Assembly (NCBI GenBank): GCA_028872915.1
Contig: JAGWNY010000005.1
Coordinates: 33,347-97,346 of the forward strand
Source: Verrucomicrobiota bacterium
Lineage (GTDB): Bacteria > Verrucomicrobiota > Verrucomicrobiia > Limisphaerales > UBA11358
Direction: 5' to 3'
Length of the DNA stretch: 64,000 nt
Shown here piece after piece: positions 42,926-51,750 of the stretch. The translations under genes and the position numbers were made by a program. The notes under the pieces were generated by a model. That model searched no databases, was not told where the DNA came from, and was given only the letters and a program-made list of their open reading frames with translations. How positions within the stretch are numbered: position 1 is the stretch's first letter; the number at the start of each line of letters is the position of its first letter.

Positions 42926-45900
42926 ATGATTAGCACCAAGGAAAGCGCCCGCGAATTGCTGGGATTGGACAAAGTCAACCAGGTGGATTACGTCGGCATT
43001 ACTGTCGCCTCCCCGGATGCCATCCGCTCCTGGAGCAAGGGCGAAGTCAAAAATCCCGAAACAATCAATTACCGGACGTTCAAGCCGGAGAAAGGTGGTT
43101 TGTTTTGCGAACGCATTTTTGGGCCGGTGAAGGACTGGGAATGCTCGTGCGGAAAATACAAGCGCATCAAGCACCGCGGCGTCGTGTGTGACCGTTGCGG
43201 CGTCGAAGTCACGCTGGCGCGCGTGCGGCGCGAGAGAATGGGCCACATTGAGCTAGCCGTGCCCGTCTGCCACATCTGGTTCTTCAAGTGCATGCCCTCG
43301 CGCATCGGGCTGGCGCTGGACATGACCGCGCGTCACCTGGAACGGGTGATTTATTACGAGGATTATCTGGTGATTGATCCCGGTAACACCCCCCTCAAGC
43401 CAAATCAACTGCTCAACGAAAATGAATATCGCGAAGCGCGCGAAACCTATGGCGCCGAGGCGTTTACCGCCAAAATGGGCGCCGAAGCCGTGCGGGACGC
43501 CCTGGCGCGGGTGGATTTGGCCAAGGGCGCCGCGGAATTGCAGCAGGCGATGACCGAAACCAAGAGCAAACAAATCCGCAAAAAGCTCGCCAAGCGCATC
43601 AAGCTGCTCCAGGGTTTGCAGGCTTCCAAAAGCCGGCCAGAATGGATGATTTTGACCGTGTTGCCGGTCATCCCGCCGGACCTGCGGCCCCTCGTCCCGC
43701 TCGAAGGCGGGCGCTTTGCCACTTCAGACCTCAACGATTTATATCGCCGCGTCATCAACCGCAACAACCGGCTCAAAACCTTGCTCCAACTCAAAACCCC
43801 CGAAGTCATCATTCGCAATGAAAAACGCATGTTGCAGGAGGCGGTGGACGCGCTGTTTGACAATGGGCGTCATGGCCGTCCAGTCACCGGCGCGGGAAAT
43901 CGTTCGCTCAAGTCGTTGAGCGATATGCTCAAGGGCAAGGGCGGACGCTTCCGGCAGAATCTCCTGGGCAAGCGCGTGGATTATTCGGGCCGGTCCGTCA
44001 TTGTCATCGGCCCGGAACTCAAATTGAACCAGTGCGGCCTGCCCAAGAAGATGGCCCTGGTGCTGTTCGAGCCATTCATCATCCGCCGCCTGAAGGAACT
44101 CGGCTACGTCCATACCGTCCGCAGCGCCAAAAAGATGATTGAACGCCAGACCAAGGAAGTTTGGGACGTGCTCGAAGAGGTCACCCGCGGCCACCCCGTC
44201 CTCCTCAATCGCGCGCCCACCCTCCACCGCCTCTCCATCCAGGCCTTTGAACCCCAATTGATCGAAGGCGAAGCCGTTCGTATTCATCCACTCGTTTGCA
44301 CCGCCTATAATGCCGACTTCGACGGCGACCAGATGGCCGTTCACGTCCCGCTCTCCGTCGAGGCGCAGATGGAAGCGCGCTTGTTGATGATGGCCACCAA
44401 CAACATCTTTTCCCCCTCCAGCGGCAAACCCATCATCACGCCCACACAGGACATCACCCTCGGCGTCTATTACCTGACTGCCGAACCCCGCACGCCCGCG
44501 CCGTCCGACTCCCGAAAGCTACCCCTCTTTGCTTCCAAGGAAGAAGTCATCTTTGCCTGCGACGACGGCGGTCTGCGCACCCATGACCGCGTTCGCCTCG
44601 CCAACCCCGATTGCGGACGACAGTCGGTTTTTGGCAACGCCGACCGAAAAGTCATCGAAACAACCGTGGGACGCGTCTTGTTCAGCGAAATCTGGCCGCC
44701 GGAACTTGGCTTCCCGAACAAGGCCGTCAAAAAGTCCGAGTTGGGCGATCTCATCTGGAAATGCTACAAATTCGCCGGCCACGACAAAACGGTCACCATG
44801 CTCGACAAGTTGAAGGAACTCGGCTTCCGCGAAGCCACCAAGTCCGGCTGCTCCATCGGCATTGACGACATGATTGTTCCCAAGGAACGCGACGAACAGA
44901 TTGACGCCGCCCTCAAGCAGATCAAGGAAGTCGAAAAGCAATATCGCAAGGGCGTCATCACTCCCGGCGAACGCTACAACAAAATCGTGGACATCTGGAC
45001 CCATTGCACCGACCAGATCTCAAACGTCATGTTCCGCACCCTCGAACAGAACCAGGGCAAGCGCGAATATAATCCGGTTTATCTGATGGTGGATTCGGGC
45101 GCGCGCGGCAACAAGCAACAAGTCCGCCAGCTCGCCGGCCTGCGCGGTTTGATGGCCAAGCCCAGCGGCGACATCATCGAAAAGCCCATTCTCGCCAATT
45201 TCCGCGAGGGCCTCTCCGTCCTCGAATACTTCATCTCCACTCACGGCGCCCGCAAAGGCCTGGCCGATACCGCCCTCAAAACCGCCGATTCAGGCTATAT
45301 GACCCGCAAACTCGTGGACGTGGCGCAGGATGTTATCATCCAGGAACTTGATTGTGGCACCACCAATGGCATTTGGGTGAGCGCCGTCTATGAAGGCGAG
45401 GATGAGGTCGTGAAATTGAGCGACCGCCTCGTCGGCCGTTTTGCCTGCGACGACATTGTCAACCCCGCCAATCCCAAGGAATTCCTCGTCCGCGCCAACG
45501 AGGAAATTGACGAAACCCGGGCCAAGTCCGTCGAAACCACCGGCATAGACCGTGTCCGCATCCGCTCCGTCCTCACCTGCGAAAGCAAGCACGGCGTTTG
45601 CATCCATTGTTACGGCCGCAACCTCGCCACGGGCGGACTCGTCAAGCTCGGCGAGGCCGTCGGAATTATCGCCGCCCAGTCCATCGGCGAGCCGGGCACC
45701 CAATTGACCATGCGCACCTTCCACATCGGCGGCACCGCCGCCCAGGTCTTCAAGGTGCCGCAGATCAAAGCCAAGCACGATGGCCTCATTCATTACAACG
45801 AGTTGCGCGTCGTCGAACTCGAAGACGGCAATAACATCGTCCTCAATAAAAACGGCACCGTCTCCATTTTCGGCGAAGACCGGCGCGAATTGGAAAACCA

Positions 45901-47074
45901 CGCCGTTGTCATCGGCGCCGTCATTTCCGTCAAGGACGGCGCTAAAGTCAAAAAGGGTGACACCTTCGTCCAATGGGACCCCTATAACGTCCCCATCCTT
46001 TCGGAAAAGGCCGGCCGCGTGAAATTTCACGACATCATCGAAGGCGTGACCATGAAACAGGAAACCGATGAAACCACCGGCCAGGAAGCCATGGTCATCA
46101 TCGAGCACAAGGAAGACCTCCATCCCCAGATCATCATCAGCGATGACGCCGGCGAAGTCGTCGCCAACTATCCCATCCCCGCGGGCGCCCACATCGTCGT
46201 CGGCGAAGAAGATAAAATTGTCGCCGGCACACTCCTCGCCAAGTCGCCGCGAAAAATGTCCAAGACCAAGGACATCACCGGCGGTTTGCCCCGTGTGGCC
46301 GAATTGTTCGAGGCCCGCCGCCCCAAGGACGCGGCCGAAATATCCAAGATTGACGGCGTCGTGGATTTTGGACCCAGTGTGCGCGGCAAACGCTGCATCT
46401 TGATCAAGGACCAGGCCACGGCCGTCGAAGAGGAACATCTCATTCCAATCGGCAAACACGTCATCGTTTTCAAGGGCGATATTGTCAGGAAAGGCCAGCA
46501 ATTGACCGAAGGCCCGATGGACCCCCATGAAATTCTCGAGGTTTGCGGGCCGCAGGAATTGCAAGAGCACCTCGTGGGCGAAGTCCAGGAAGTGTATCGC
46601 CTGCAGGGCGTCACCATCAACGACAAGCACATTGAAATCATCGTCCGCCAGATGTTGCGCAAGGTCCGCATCACCGAACCCGGCGATACTCAGTTCCTGT
46701 GGGGCGAACAGGTGGACAAGCTCGATTTCGAGGAGGAAAACGAGCGCGTCGAAAAGAAAGGCGGCAAACCGTCCGAAGCGTCCCCCGTGCTGTTGGGCAT
46801 TACCAAGTCTTCGCTGGAGACGGACAGCTTCCTCAGCGCCGCCTCCTTCCAGGACACCACCCGCGTCCTCACCGAAGCCGCCACGCGCTCGAAAGTGGAT
46901 TATCTGCGTGGCTTCAAGGAAAACGTGATCATGGGCCACATCATTCCCGTCGGCACTGGATTCGACCATCATCGGAGGGTCCATCTCAAGCCGCTGGTGG
47001 AGCTTCCGGAAGAGCCGGAGCCGGAGGTCGGCTTGGAATCGCCCGCTCAGGCTCAAAATCCGCTCTTGGCGTAA
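42926..47074 (+). CDS. rpoC: RNA polymerase beta' subunit
   Basis: The 1382-residue beta' subunit of RNA polymerase has the zinc-ribbon ([20 protein letters not shown]), the invariant catalytic [12 protein letters not shown] near residue 462, the bridge-helix/trigger-loop region ([20 protein letters not shown]) and the second zinc site ([13 protein letters not shown]). Length is normal and there are no breaks. In most bacteria rpoC follows rpoB directly; here the upstream neighbour is DUF1501, and rpoB, rplJ, rplL, rpsL and fusA are all absent. Confidence 0.98.
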   Translation: MISTKESARELLGLDKVNQVDYVGITVASPDAIRSWSKGEVKNPETINYRTFKPEKGGLFCERIFGPVKDWECSCGKYKRIKHRGVVCDRCGVEVTLARVRRERMGHIELAVPVCHIWFFKCMPSRIGLALDMTARHLERVIYYEDYLVIDPGNTPLKPNQLLNENEYREARETYGAEAFTAKMGAEAVRDALARVDLAKGAAELQQAMTETKSKQIRKKLAKRIKLLQGLQASKSRPEWMILTVLPVIPPDLRPLVPLEGGRFATSDLNDLYRRVINRNNRLKTLLQLKTPEVIIRNEKRMLQEAVDALFDNGRHGRPVTGAGNRSLKSLSDMLKGKGGRFRQNLLGKRVDYSGRSVIVIGPELKLNQCGLPKKMALVLFEPFIIRRLKELGYVHTVRSAKKMIERQTKEVWDVLEEVTRGHPVLLNRAPTLHRLSIQAFEPQLIEGEAVRIHPLVCTAYNADFDGDQMAVHVPLSVEAQMEARLLMMATNNIFSPSSGKPIITPTQDITLGVYYLTAEPRTPAPSDSRKLPLFASKEEVIFACDDGGLRTHDRVRLANPDCGRQSVFGNADRKVIETTVGRVLFSEIWPPELGFPNKAVKKSELGDLIWKCYKFAGHDKTVTMLDKLKELGFREATKSGCSIGIDDMIVPKERDEQIDAALKQIKEVEKQYRKGVITPGERYNKIVDIWTHCTDQISNVMFRTLEQNQGKREYNPVYLMVDSGARGNKQQVRQLAGLRGLMAKPSGDIIEKPILANFREGLSVLEYFISTHGARKGLADTALKTADSGYMTRKLVDVAQDVIIQELDCGTTNGIWVSAVYEGEDEVVKLSDRLVGRFACDDIVNPANPKEFLVRANEEIDETRAKSVETTGIDRVRIRSVLTCESKHGVCIHCYGRNLATGGLVKLGEAVGIIAAQSIGEPGTQLTMRTFHIGGTAAQVFKVPQIKAKHDGLIHYNELRVVELEDGNNIVLNKNGTVSIFGEDRRELENHAVVIGAVISVKDGAKVKKGDTFVQWDPYNVPILSEKAGRVKFHDIIEGVTMKQETDETTGQEAMVIIEHKEDLHPQIIISDDAGEVVANYPIPAGAHIVVGEEDKIVAGTLLAKSPRKMSKTKDITGGLPRVAELFEARRPKDAAEISKIDGVVDFGPSVRGKRCILIKDQATAVEEEHLIPIGKHVIVFKGDIVRKGQQLTEGPMDPHEILEVCGPQELQEHLVGEVQEVYRLQGVTINDKHIEIIVRQMLRKVRITEPGDTQFLWGEQVDKLDFEEENERVEKKGGKPSEASPVLLGITKSSLETDSFLSAASFQDTTRVLTEAATRSKVDYLRGFKENVIMGHIIPVGTGFDHHRRVHLKPLVELPEEPEPEVGLESPAQAQNPLLA

Positions 47075-47142
47075 AGAGGGTTGAACAGCCAGGCTCGCTG
47101 TTCCCGCCGGCAACCTGCCGCCGCGCGGCATGGCCCGACCCG

Positions 47143-47160
47143 CCGCGCCATCTGGCGCGG
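47143..47160. repeat. inverted repeat downstream of rpoC
   Basis: CCGCGCCA (47143-47150) and TGGCGCGG (47153-47160) form a near-perfect hairpin in the GC-rich interval after rpoC, next to other GC-rich small hairpins (for example GCGCC-TC-GGCGC just downstream). No T-run follows, so an intrinsic terminator is not proven. The remainder of 47075-47318 shows no gene. Confidence 0.35.
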
Positions 47161-47318
47161 TTGCCCCGACGCGCCTCGGCGCGATTCGCTTCTCCAATCG
47201 TTTCCAATCTTTTTCAGAGTTGCCACATGTTCGTAACGCCGCCGCCGTAAGCTTTGCCCGTTGACGCGGTGGCTGGACAACTTTTTACCGCCGCGTGATC
47301 CGCGCCGTTTCATTCACG

Positions 47319-48200
47319 ATGAGCGAACACGCCCAAAGGAAGCACCCTTATTATGAGCCGCACCTTGCCATCAGGGAAGTCTCCCTGCCCGCCGGTAAGG
47401 AATGGCTGCCGGCTGCCTCCGGCTGGGTCATGGCGCTCGTAGCCAAGGGAAGCGGCTATTGTCTTCATTCCCAGCAACGAACCGAGCTGCAAACCGGCGC
47501 GTTGCTGGTCCTGGCCGGCCATGCGCGGGCCGTGGTGCGGGCCAGTCAACTGGGCGAAATGCACGTGCGCGCCTTCAACGTTGTTCCAGCCCGGCTTACC
47601 GGGCTGATGACCTGGGGCGAGGAAGACGCGCTGCGCCAGGGCGCCGCCGGCGCCGGCGCCGTGCGCACCTTTGCCGCGGCCAGCACGGTGGCCATGCGGA
47701 TGCGGGAGTTATCCGCCGGTGACGGTTGGTCCGGCCTGATGTTCCGGCTCAAGCTGCTCGAGTTGTTCGCGGAGGTTTTTGCCATGGAATTCAAGGAGGC
47801 TGCCAGCCTGCAGGATGTCTCAGACGCGCGGGAGCGCCTGCGTACTCTGCTCAAAAATACCCCGCCCGGCGAAGTGGTGGAAATGAGCGTCGAGTCCCTC
47901 GCGCGGCGTACCGGCTGTACATCGCGGCATTTGAGCCGGATTTTCCGGGAATTGACCGGCATGTCCTTCCGCGACAAATGCGCCGAGGTGCGCATGGCGC
48001 GCGCGCGTGAACTGCTGGCCACGAGCAATTCCAAGGTCGTCGAAGTGGCGCTCGAAAGCGGCTACAAATCCTTGAGCCTTTTCAACCTGGTATTTACCCG
48101 CCGGTTCGGAACCAGTCCCGGCCGCTGGCGCGAAAAACACGCCTCCAGCGACGCCGTCGCCCTCCGTGCCGGGCCGCGAACGGGATGGCAAAGCGGGTGA
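47319..48200 (+). CDS. AraC-family transcriptional regulator
   Basis: From the ATG at 47319 the protein has 293 residues. The N-terminal ~160 residues look like a cupin-type sensor domain (GSGYCLHSQQRTELQTGALLVL). The C-terminal ~100 residues are the double helix-turn-helix: SVESLARRTGCTSRHLSRIF and the second helix pair EVALESGYKSLSLFNLVFTR RFG, the AraC signature. The inducer and target are unknown. The open frame begins at a GTG at 47295 without extra conserved sequence. It stands alone after rpoC. Confidence 0.9.
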   Translation: MSEHAQRKHPYYEPHLAIREVSLPAGKEWLPAASGWVMALVAKGSGYCLHSQQRTELQTGALLVLAGHARAVVRASQLGEMHVRAFNVVPARLTGLMTWGEEDALRQGAAGAGAVRTFAAASTVAMRMRELSAGDGWSGLMFRLKLLELFAEVFAMEFKEAASLQDVSDARERLRTLLKNTPPGEVVEMSVESLARRTGCTSRHLSRIFRELTGMSFRDKCAEVRMARARELLATSNSKVVEVALESGYKSLSLFNLVFTRRFGTSPGRWREKHASSDAVALRAGPRTGWQSG

Positions 48201-48218
48201 TTTCGCCCCGGAAATTCG

Positions 48219-48338
48219 TCAGGCTCTGAAATCCCAGGGAGAAAAGATTTTCGCGTGCCGGAAATCCGCGGAGTTCCGCGTTCCGACAACCAGGTCCTGA
48301 CGGACCGCCATCGCGTCAATCAGTCTCTCCCTCGTCGG
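48219..48338 (-). pseudogene. C-terminal remnant of a VapC-like PIN toxin
   Basis: The minus-strand translation reads RLIDAMAVRQDLVVGTRN followed by SADFRHAKIFSPWDF and a stop. This matches the end of VapC/FitB toxins (D-x-x-I-A..., G-TRN-x-x-DF, P-W). The N-terminal part is missing. In another frame just upstream (about 48330-48410) lies an open stretch with LEDLEAAELSGKLPRIARAA, ending in a stop near 48324. Either a frameshift splits one gene, or a deletion joins antitoxin and toxin ends. The rest of 48339-48525 has no gene. Confidence 0.6.
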
Positions 48339-48525
48339 CTGCCCGCGCGATCCGGGGCAGTTTCCCGGACAATTCCGCCGCCTCCAAATCCTCCAAACAC
48401 AAGAGCGGCCCCGAAAACCTCACCGGCCTGGGCAGCTTGCGTCCTTTGCGTGAGTCAGGCTCGCCTCTGTGTCATCGTCTTCAATTCCCATCGCTTCCGG
48501 CCCCAATAAATGGCAGCCTCCATCC

Positions 48526-49416
48526 GTGTCCTCCAGCCGAACATTTGAAACTGTTTTTCCCGTTCGCGATTACGATCTCGCCGCCACCTTGGACTCCGGC
48601 CAGGTCTTTCGCTGGCGGCGGAAGGATGCCTCGTGGACAGGTGTCGTTGGCAAACATTGGGTGCGCCTGACTTCCGCCCAAAACGCGATCCGCGCCCAAA
48701 CCCACGCTCCGCGCGAACAATGGGACTGGCTCCGGGCCTTTCTTCAAACCCGCGTGGACCTCGCCGCCATCCTTGAAACGTTTCCAGGTGACCCGCCGAT
48801 GCGCGCCGCGGTGGCCGCCTGCCGCGGCTTGCGTTTATTGCGCCAGGAGCCGTGGGAATGCCTGGCGTCGTTCATCCTTTCCTCAACCAAGCAAATTGTT
48901 CAAATCCGGCAAATCATTGCCCAATTGTGCGACCGTTTCGGCGAGCCTGTCGCGGTTCCATCGGGCGAACCCTCCGCGTTCGCGTTTCCGCCGGCGGAGA
49001 AAATTGCCGGCCTTTCCGAATCTGAACTGCGGGCCTGCAAGGCCGGCTTTCGCGCGCCATACCTTCTGGCCACCGCCGTGGAAGTCGCATCCGGACGATT
49101 CAATCTCAAAGCGTTGCGTACTCTCTCCCATGAGCGCGCGCGGGCCGAATTGATGAATCTTCCGGGCGTGGGCCGAAAAATCGCCGATTGCGTGCTCCTC
49201 TTTGCCTGCGGTTTCGATTCCGCCTTTCCGGTGGACGTGTGGGTGGAACGCGCGCTTCGGCGGCTTTACTTCTCGCGCCGCCGCGTGAACCACAAAAAGC
49301 TGCGTCATTTTGCGGCGACCCATTTCGGCCCACATGCCGGCTATGCCCAGCAATATCTTTTCCATTACATGCGCGCCAAAAATGGGATGGCCTTTCACCG
49401 CGGAGCTGAAAAATGA
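48526..49416 (+). CDS. ogg: 8-oxoguanine DNA glycosylase (OGG1-like)
   Basis: This glycosylase (296 residues from GTG 48526) removes oxidised guanine from DNA. It has an N-terminal TBP-like domain with LDSGQVFRWRR, then SFILSSTKQIVQIRQII, the helix-hairpin-helix LPGVGRKIADCVLLFA with the expected catalytic Lys, and the catalytic Asp in FPVDVWVERALR. OGG1-type rather than AlkA-type is indicated by FILSS and by the Lys/Asp pair. The open frame begins at a GTG at 48469; the extra 19 residues are Ser/Pro-rich and unconserved, so the start is uncertain. Confidence 0.9.
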   Translation: MSSSRTFETVFPVRDYDLAATLDSGQVFRWRRKDASWTGVVGKHWVRLTSAQNAIRAQTHAPREQWDWLRAFLQTRVDLAAILETFPGDPPMRAAVAACRGLRLLRQEPWECLASFILSSTKQIVQIRQIIAQLCDRFGEPVAVPSGEPSAFAFPPAEKIAGLSESELRACKAGFRAPYLLATAVEVASGRFNLKALRTLSHERARAELMNLPGVGRKIADCVLLFACGFDSAFPVDVWVERALRRLYFSRRRVNHKKLRHFAATHFGPHAGYAQQYLFHYMRAKNGMAFHRGAEK

Positions 49417-49529
49417 ATTCCTTTGCGTTCTCTTTTGTCTCCGGCTCTTTGTTTCCTCTTCCAAATGCTTCATGCAACACATCGTCCGTTTACCAATGTT
49501 TTTTCCTTTCATTCCAATCGTCAAATTCA

Positions 49530-49558
49530 TCAACATGGTGCTTCAGCCATCATCTAAT
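49530..49558 (+). promoter_or_regulatory. leaderless promoter of comB
   Basis: TCAACA (49530-49535) and TCTAAT (49553-49558, five of six) are 17 bases apart, and the comB GTG at 49564 follows 5 bases later. Confidence 0.45.
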
Positions 49559-49563
49559 ACGAC

Positions 49564-50349
49564 GTGAAAATTGAAGTCATCCTGACCCCGCCCGAATTGC
49601 CTGCCCTTGCCAGACGCGACTGGCGCGGCGCCACCTGTGTGGTTTTTGACATTCTTCGCGCCACCAGCACGTTTATTGTCGCGCTCCACAACGGAGCCGA
49701 CGCCGTCATTCCAGTCGCCGAAATGGCCGGCGCGCTGGAGATTCGGAAAGCACAACCGGGCGTCCTGCTCGGCGGCGAACGCGACGGCGTGAAAATCACC
49801 GCGGCCCAATCCGGCGGCCCGGCTTTCGACTTGGGCAATTCCCCCCGCGAATACACGCCGCAATGCGTCAAAACCAAAACCATCGTTTCCTCCACCACCA
49901 ATGGCACGCGCGCCTTTCGCGCCTGTGCCGCCGCGCCCGCCGTTCTAGCCGCCTCATTTCTCAACCTGGACGCCACGGCCCGCCATATTCAGGACCATCC
50001 TGTCGAAAACCTTCTGCTCATCTGCGCCGGCACGCGCCAGGAGCCGGCGCTCGAGGACATTTTGGCCGCAGGCGCCCTTTGTGAACTGCTCTCCATGAAT
50101 TCCGCCGTCGAATTGCCATCCGATGCCGCCCAGATCGCCATGCACTCCTACGCCCAGGTAAAAACCCGCTTGCTCACCGCCATCTGCAATTCCTCCAATG
50201 CCCGCCGCCTCCTCGCCATCCCCGAACTTGCCGACGACGTCCCCTTCTGCCTGCAACGGGATACACACCCCGTCGTCGCCGCCCTCGACCCTGCCGGCCG
50301 GCTCCGCGCCATTCCACGCCTTCCGCGGCCGCCCTTCCAAAAATTCTGA
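49564..50349 (+). CDS. comB: 2-phosphosulfolactate phosphatase family protein
   Basis: This 261-residue protein belongs to the ComB family, first described in coenzyme M synthesis in methanogens. Characteristic blocks are CVVFDILRATSTFIVAL near residues 25-41, GGERDGVKI, DLGNSPREYT, and TTNGTRAF. Bacteria without coenzyme M also carry it, with an unclear phosphatase role, so only family membership is claimed. GTG start supported by promoter spacing. Confidence 0.9.
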   Translation: MKIEVILTPPELPALARRDWRGATCVVFDILRATSTFIVALHNGADAVIPVAEMAGALEIRKAQPGVLLGGERDGVKITAAQSGGPAFDLGNSPREYTPQCVKTKTIVSSTTNGTRAFRACAAAPAVLAASFLNLDATARHIQDHPVENLLLICAGTRQEPALEDILAAGALCELLSMNSAVELPSDAAQIAMHSYAQVKTRLLTAICNSSNARRLLAIPELADDVPFCLQRDTHPVVAALDPAGRLRAIPRLPRPPFQKF

Positions 50350-50379
50350 CGACTATCAACCATCAACCAAATCAAAAAT

Positions 50380-50805
50380 ATGAGCGACATTATCTATCCC
50401 CGAAGCCCCCGCGAAATCATGGATGGATGGCATTATCTGCCCCGTTACATTGACAAGATCCGGCTGCATCTGGCCGGCAAATTGCACGCCGATTACCAGG
50501 AAAATTTCGGAAAGGCCTTTGACGCCCTCTGGCTCCAATACGCCCTCGTGACCCATGAGCAAATGGTTGAAGCGGTCAAGAATTCCATCACGGACGGCCA
50601 GGTCTATGATTGGGTGCGGACGCATGTCAAAATATCCGACGACGAAAAGGAGGCCTTTTGGCAGAACATGCTCAACCGGCCCAAAATGGGCGATGCCGAT
50701 GCCGCCCGGCGCCTGAAAATGCGCAAGGAACAGGCCGGATTGGCGCACCGCAACGACATCCGCAACTTCGTGGATTTTATTGACGCCGACGAAAAGCGGA
50801 TTTGA
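50380..50805 (+). CDS. DUF5069 family protein
   Basis: This 141-residue protein has the DUF5069 opening PRSPREIMDGWHYLPRYIDK and IRLHLAGKL, then a helical body with FWQNMLNRPKMGDADAARRL. Function is unknown. It is a common single-copy gene in Verrucomicrobia and Planctomycetes. It marks the last conserved-looking chromosomal gene before the accessory stretch. Confidence 0.88.
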   Translation: MSDIIYPRSPREIMDGWHYLPRYIDKIRLHLAGKLHADYQENFGKAFDALWLQYALVTHEQMVEAVKNSITDGQVYDWVRTHVKISDDEKEAFWQNMLNRPKMGDADAARRLKMRKEQAGLAHRNDIRNFVDFIDADEKRI

Positions 50806-50909
50806 ATTCCTCAAACTCGCCGGTGTGGGGGATTTGGCATCTGGCGGATCGGGCGTCAAGCGCCAGGCAGACATTCACAACGGCAGGCCCGGATTTGCGC
50901 CTGGAGCGT

Positions 50910-51071
50910 ATGAACATCGTTTTATTCGAGGAAAAGCGGGTCCGCCGCGCCTGGGATGAGGCCGGGCGGAGATGGTATTTTGCCATCGTTGACGTCATCG
51001 CCGTGCTGACCGGCAGCGCCCGCGCTTCAAAACTGCATGCCCATGCGACTAATGCTTCCGATATTGGCTGA
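50910..51071 (+). pseudogene. truncated Bro-N/DinD-like gene
   Basis: The 53-codon frame from the ATG at 50910 reads MNIVLFEEKRVRRAWDEAGR, then WYFAIVDVIAVLTGSARASK. This is the start of Bro-N/DinD-type proteins, which normally continue with Y-W and another 200 or more residues. Homology stops at about 51043, where the sequence runs into the 3' end of a RelE-like toxin gene on the other strand. The rest of the gene has been removed. Bro-N genes are common in phages and islands. Confidence 0.75.
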
Positions 51072-51318
51072 CCAACTTTTCGTATTCCGCATGTGGACCA
51101 ATCCAAAACCAATAGGCCGTGCCTCCGACCACGTGAGCCAGCGCGCGGTAATTACTGTCAATACGAGCGCTCCAAACTTTGCCGATTTTCTTGAAATGAA
51201 GGGATGGATAGCCGTGATCCTGCCGCCACAAGTGATAGGCTTTGCGAACGCGCCCTTGAACGTCCCGTGGCAGCGAAGCGAACGCCTGGCGGAACCTAGG
51301 AGTTGTCGCAGAGTTCAT
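51049..51318 (-). CDS. RelE/ParE-superfamily toxin
   Basis: This 89-residue protein has the RelE-type fold pattern: FRQAFASLPRDVQGRVRKAY, then HPSLHFKKI-like YPSLHFKKIGKVWSARIDSN, YRALAHV, and FWIGPHAEYEKLV at the end. RelE relatives cleave mRNA at the ribosome or poison gyrase; which is not clear here. It overlaps its antitoxin gene by 23 bases. The ATG at 51318 is chosen from the toxin fold; the frame is open further upstream. Confidence 0.82.
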   Translation of the reverse strand: MNSATTPRFRQAFASLPRDVQGRVRKAYHLWRQDHGYPSLHFKKIGKVWSARIDSNYRALAHVVGGTAYWFWIGPHAEYEKLVSQYRKH

Positions 51319-51517
51319 CCGTCGGGCGGGTCCTTCTGGCGGCGATGTCTTGTTCGACCTCGTGCAGCAAGCCGTCGAGCGCGCCGGAAGCGGAATCGGC
51401 TTCGATTTGCCGATCCCATTGGCGATTGCGCTCTGCGTCGAACCATTGTTCCAATTCGCCAAACTCGCGAACGGAAAGCCTGGCAATGGCTTGCTCGATC
51501 TCGGCAACTGAACTCAT
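51296..51517 (-). CDS. antitoxin partner of the RelE-like toxin
   Basis: This 73-residue, acidic, mostly helical protein starts with VAEIEQAIARLSVREFGELE and has a middle segment WFDAERNRQWDRQIEADSAS, then DGLLHEVEQDI. It resembles antitoxins that pair with RelE/ParE proteins (addiction-module component). Its start lies 6 bases after a TATATT -10 element, supporting ATG 51517. It is read toward the truncated Bro-N gene. Confidence 0.75.
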   Translation of the reverse strand: MSSVAEIEQAIARLSVREFGELEQWFDAERNRQWDRQIEADSASGALDGLLHEVEQDIAARRTRPTDELCDNS

Positions 51518-51523
51518 GCCGAA

Positions 51524-51553
51524 AATATACACCTGCACGGCATAATAACTCAA
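51524..51553 (-). promoter_or_regulatory. leaderless promoter of the RelE-type module
   Basis: On the minus strand TTGAGT (51553-51548) and TATATT (51529-51524, five of six) are 18 bases apart, and the antitoxin ATG begins 6 bases later at 51517. The -35 element directly abuts the decayed CRISPR repeat at 51554. Confidence 0.55.
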
Positions 51554-51661
51554 GCTTCAACGGGGCCGCGCCCAAACGGGCGCGGAATGTATTTACCAAT
51601 GAGGCAATTAAACGCATACGATCATGCTTCAACGGGGCCGCAGGTTCCTTTCGTCTCCCGA
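51554..51661. CRISPR. decayed CRISPR repeat-spacer-repeat
   Basis: The repeat unit at 51554-51589 begins GCTTCAACGGGGCCGCGCCC and continues AAACGGGCGCGGAAT, with an internal stem CCGCGCCC/GGGCGCGG. The same 16 bases GCTTCAACGGGGCCGC recur at 51626-51641, exactly 72 bases later, after which the similarity stops. A 36-base repeat plus 36-base spacer fits type I-G and related arrays. Only one spacer remains, and the second repeat is truncated, as at the trailer end of an array. It lies between the toxin-antitoxin module and a small-RNA candidate. Confidence 0.6.
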
Positions 51662-51716
51662 GTAATTAGACAAGAAGATTCGCGGAGTTCGATTCGCCAA
51701 TAGTTGTTCATAGCGC

Positions 51717-51744
51717 TTGACTGCTTGATGTTTAATGATAGTAT
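51717..51744 (+). promoter_or_regulatory. orphan promoter upstream of a hairpin terminator
   Basis: TTGACT (51717-51722, five of six) and TAGTAT (51739-51744) are spaced by 16 bases in a gene-free interval. The next strong signal on this strand is the terminator at 51931, so the pair could define a transcript of about 215 bases. Confidence 0.4.
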
Positions 51745-51750
51745 GAGTTT

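Noticed and set aside
45290..47197. 635-codon open frame antisense to rpoC
   Set aside because: It is the complement of intact rpoC. Composition follows rpoC codon third positions, and no family is recognisable.
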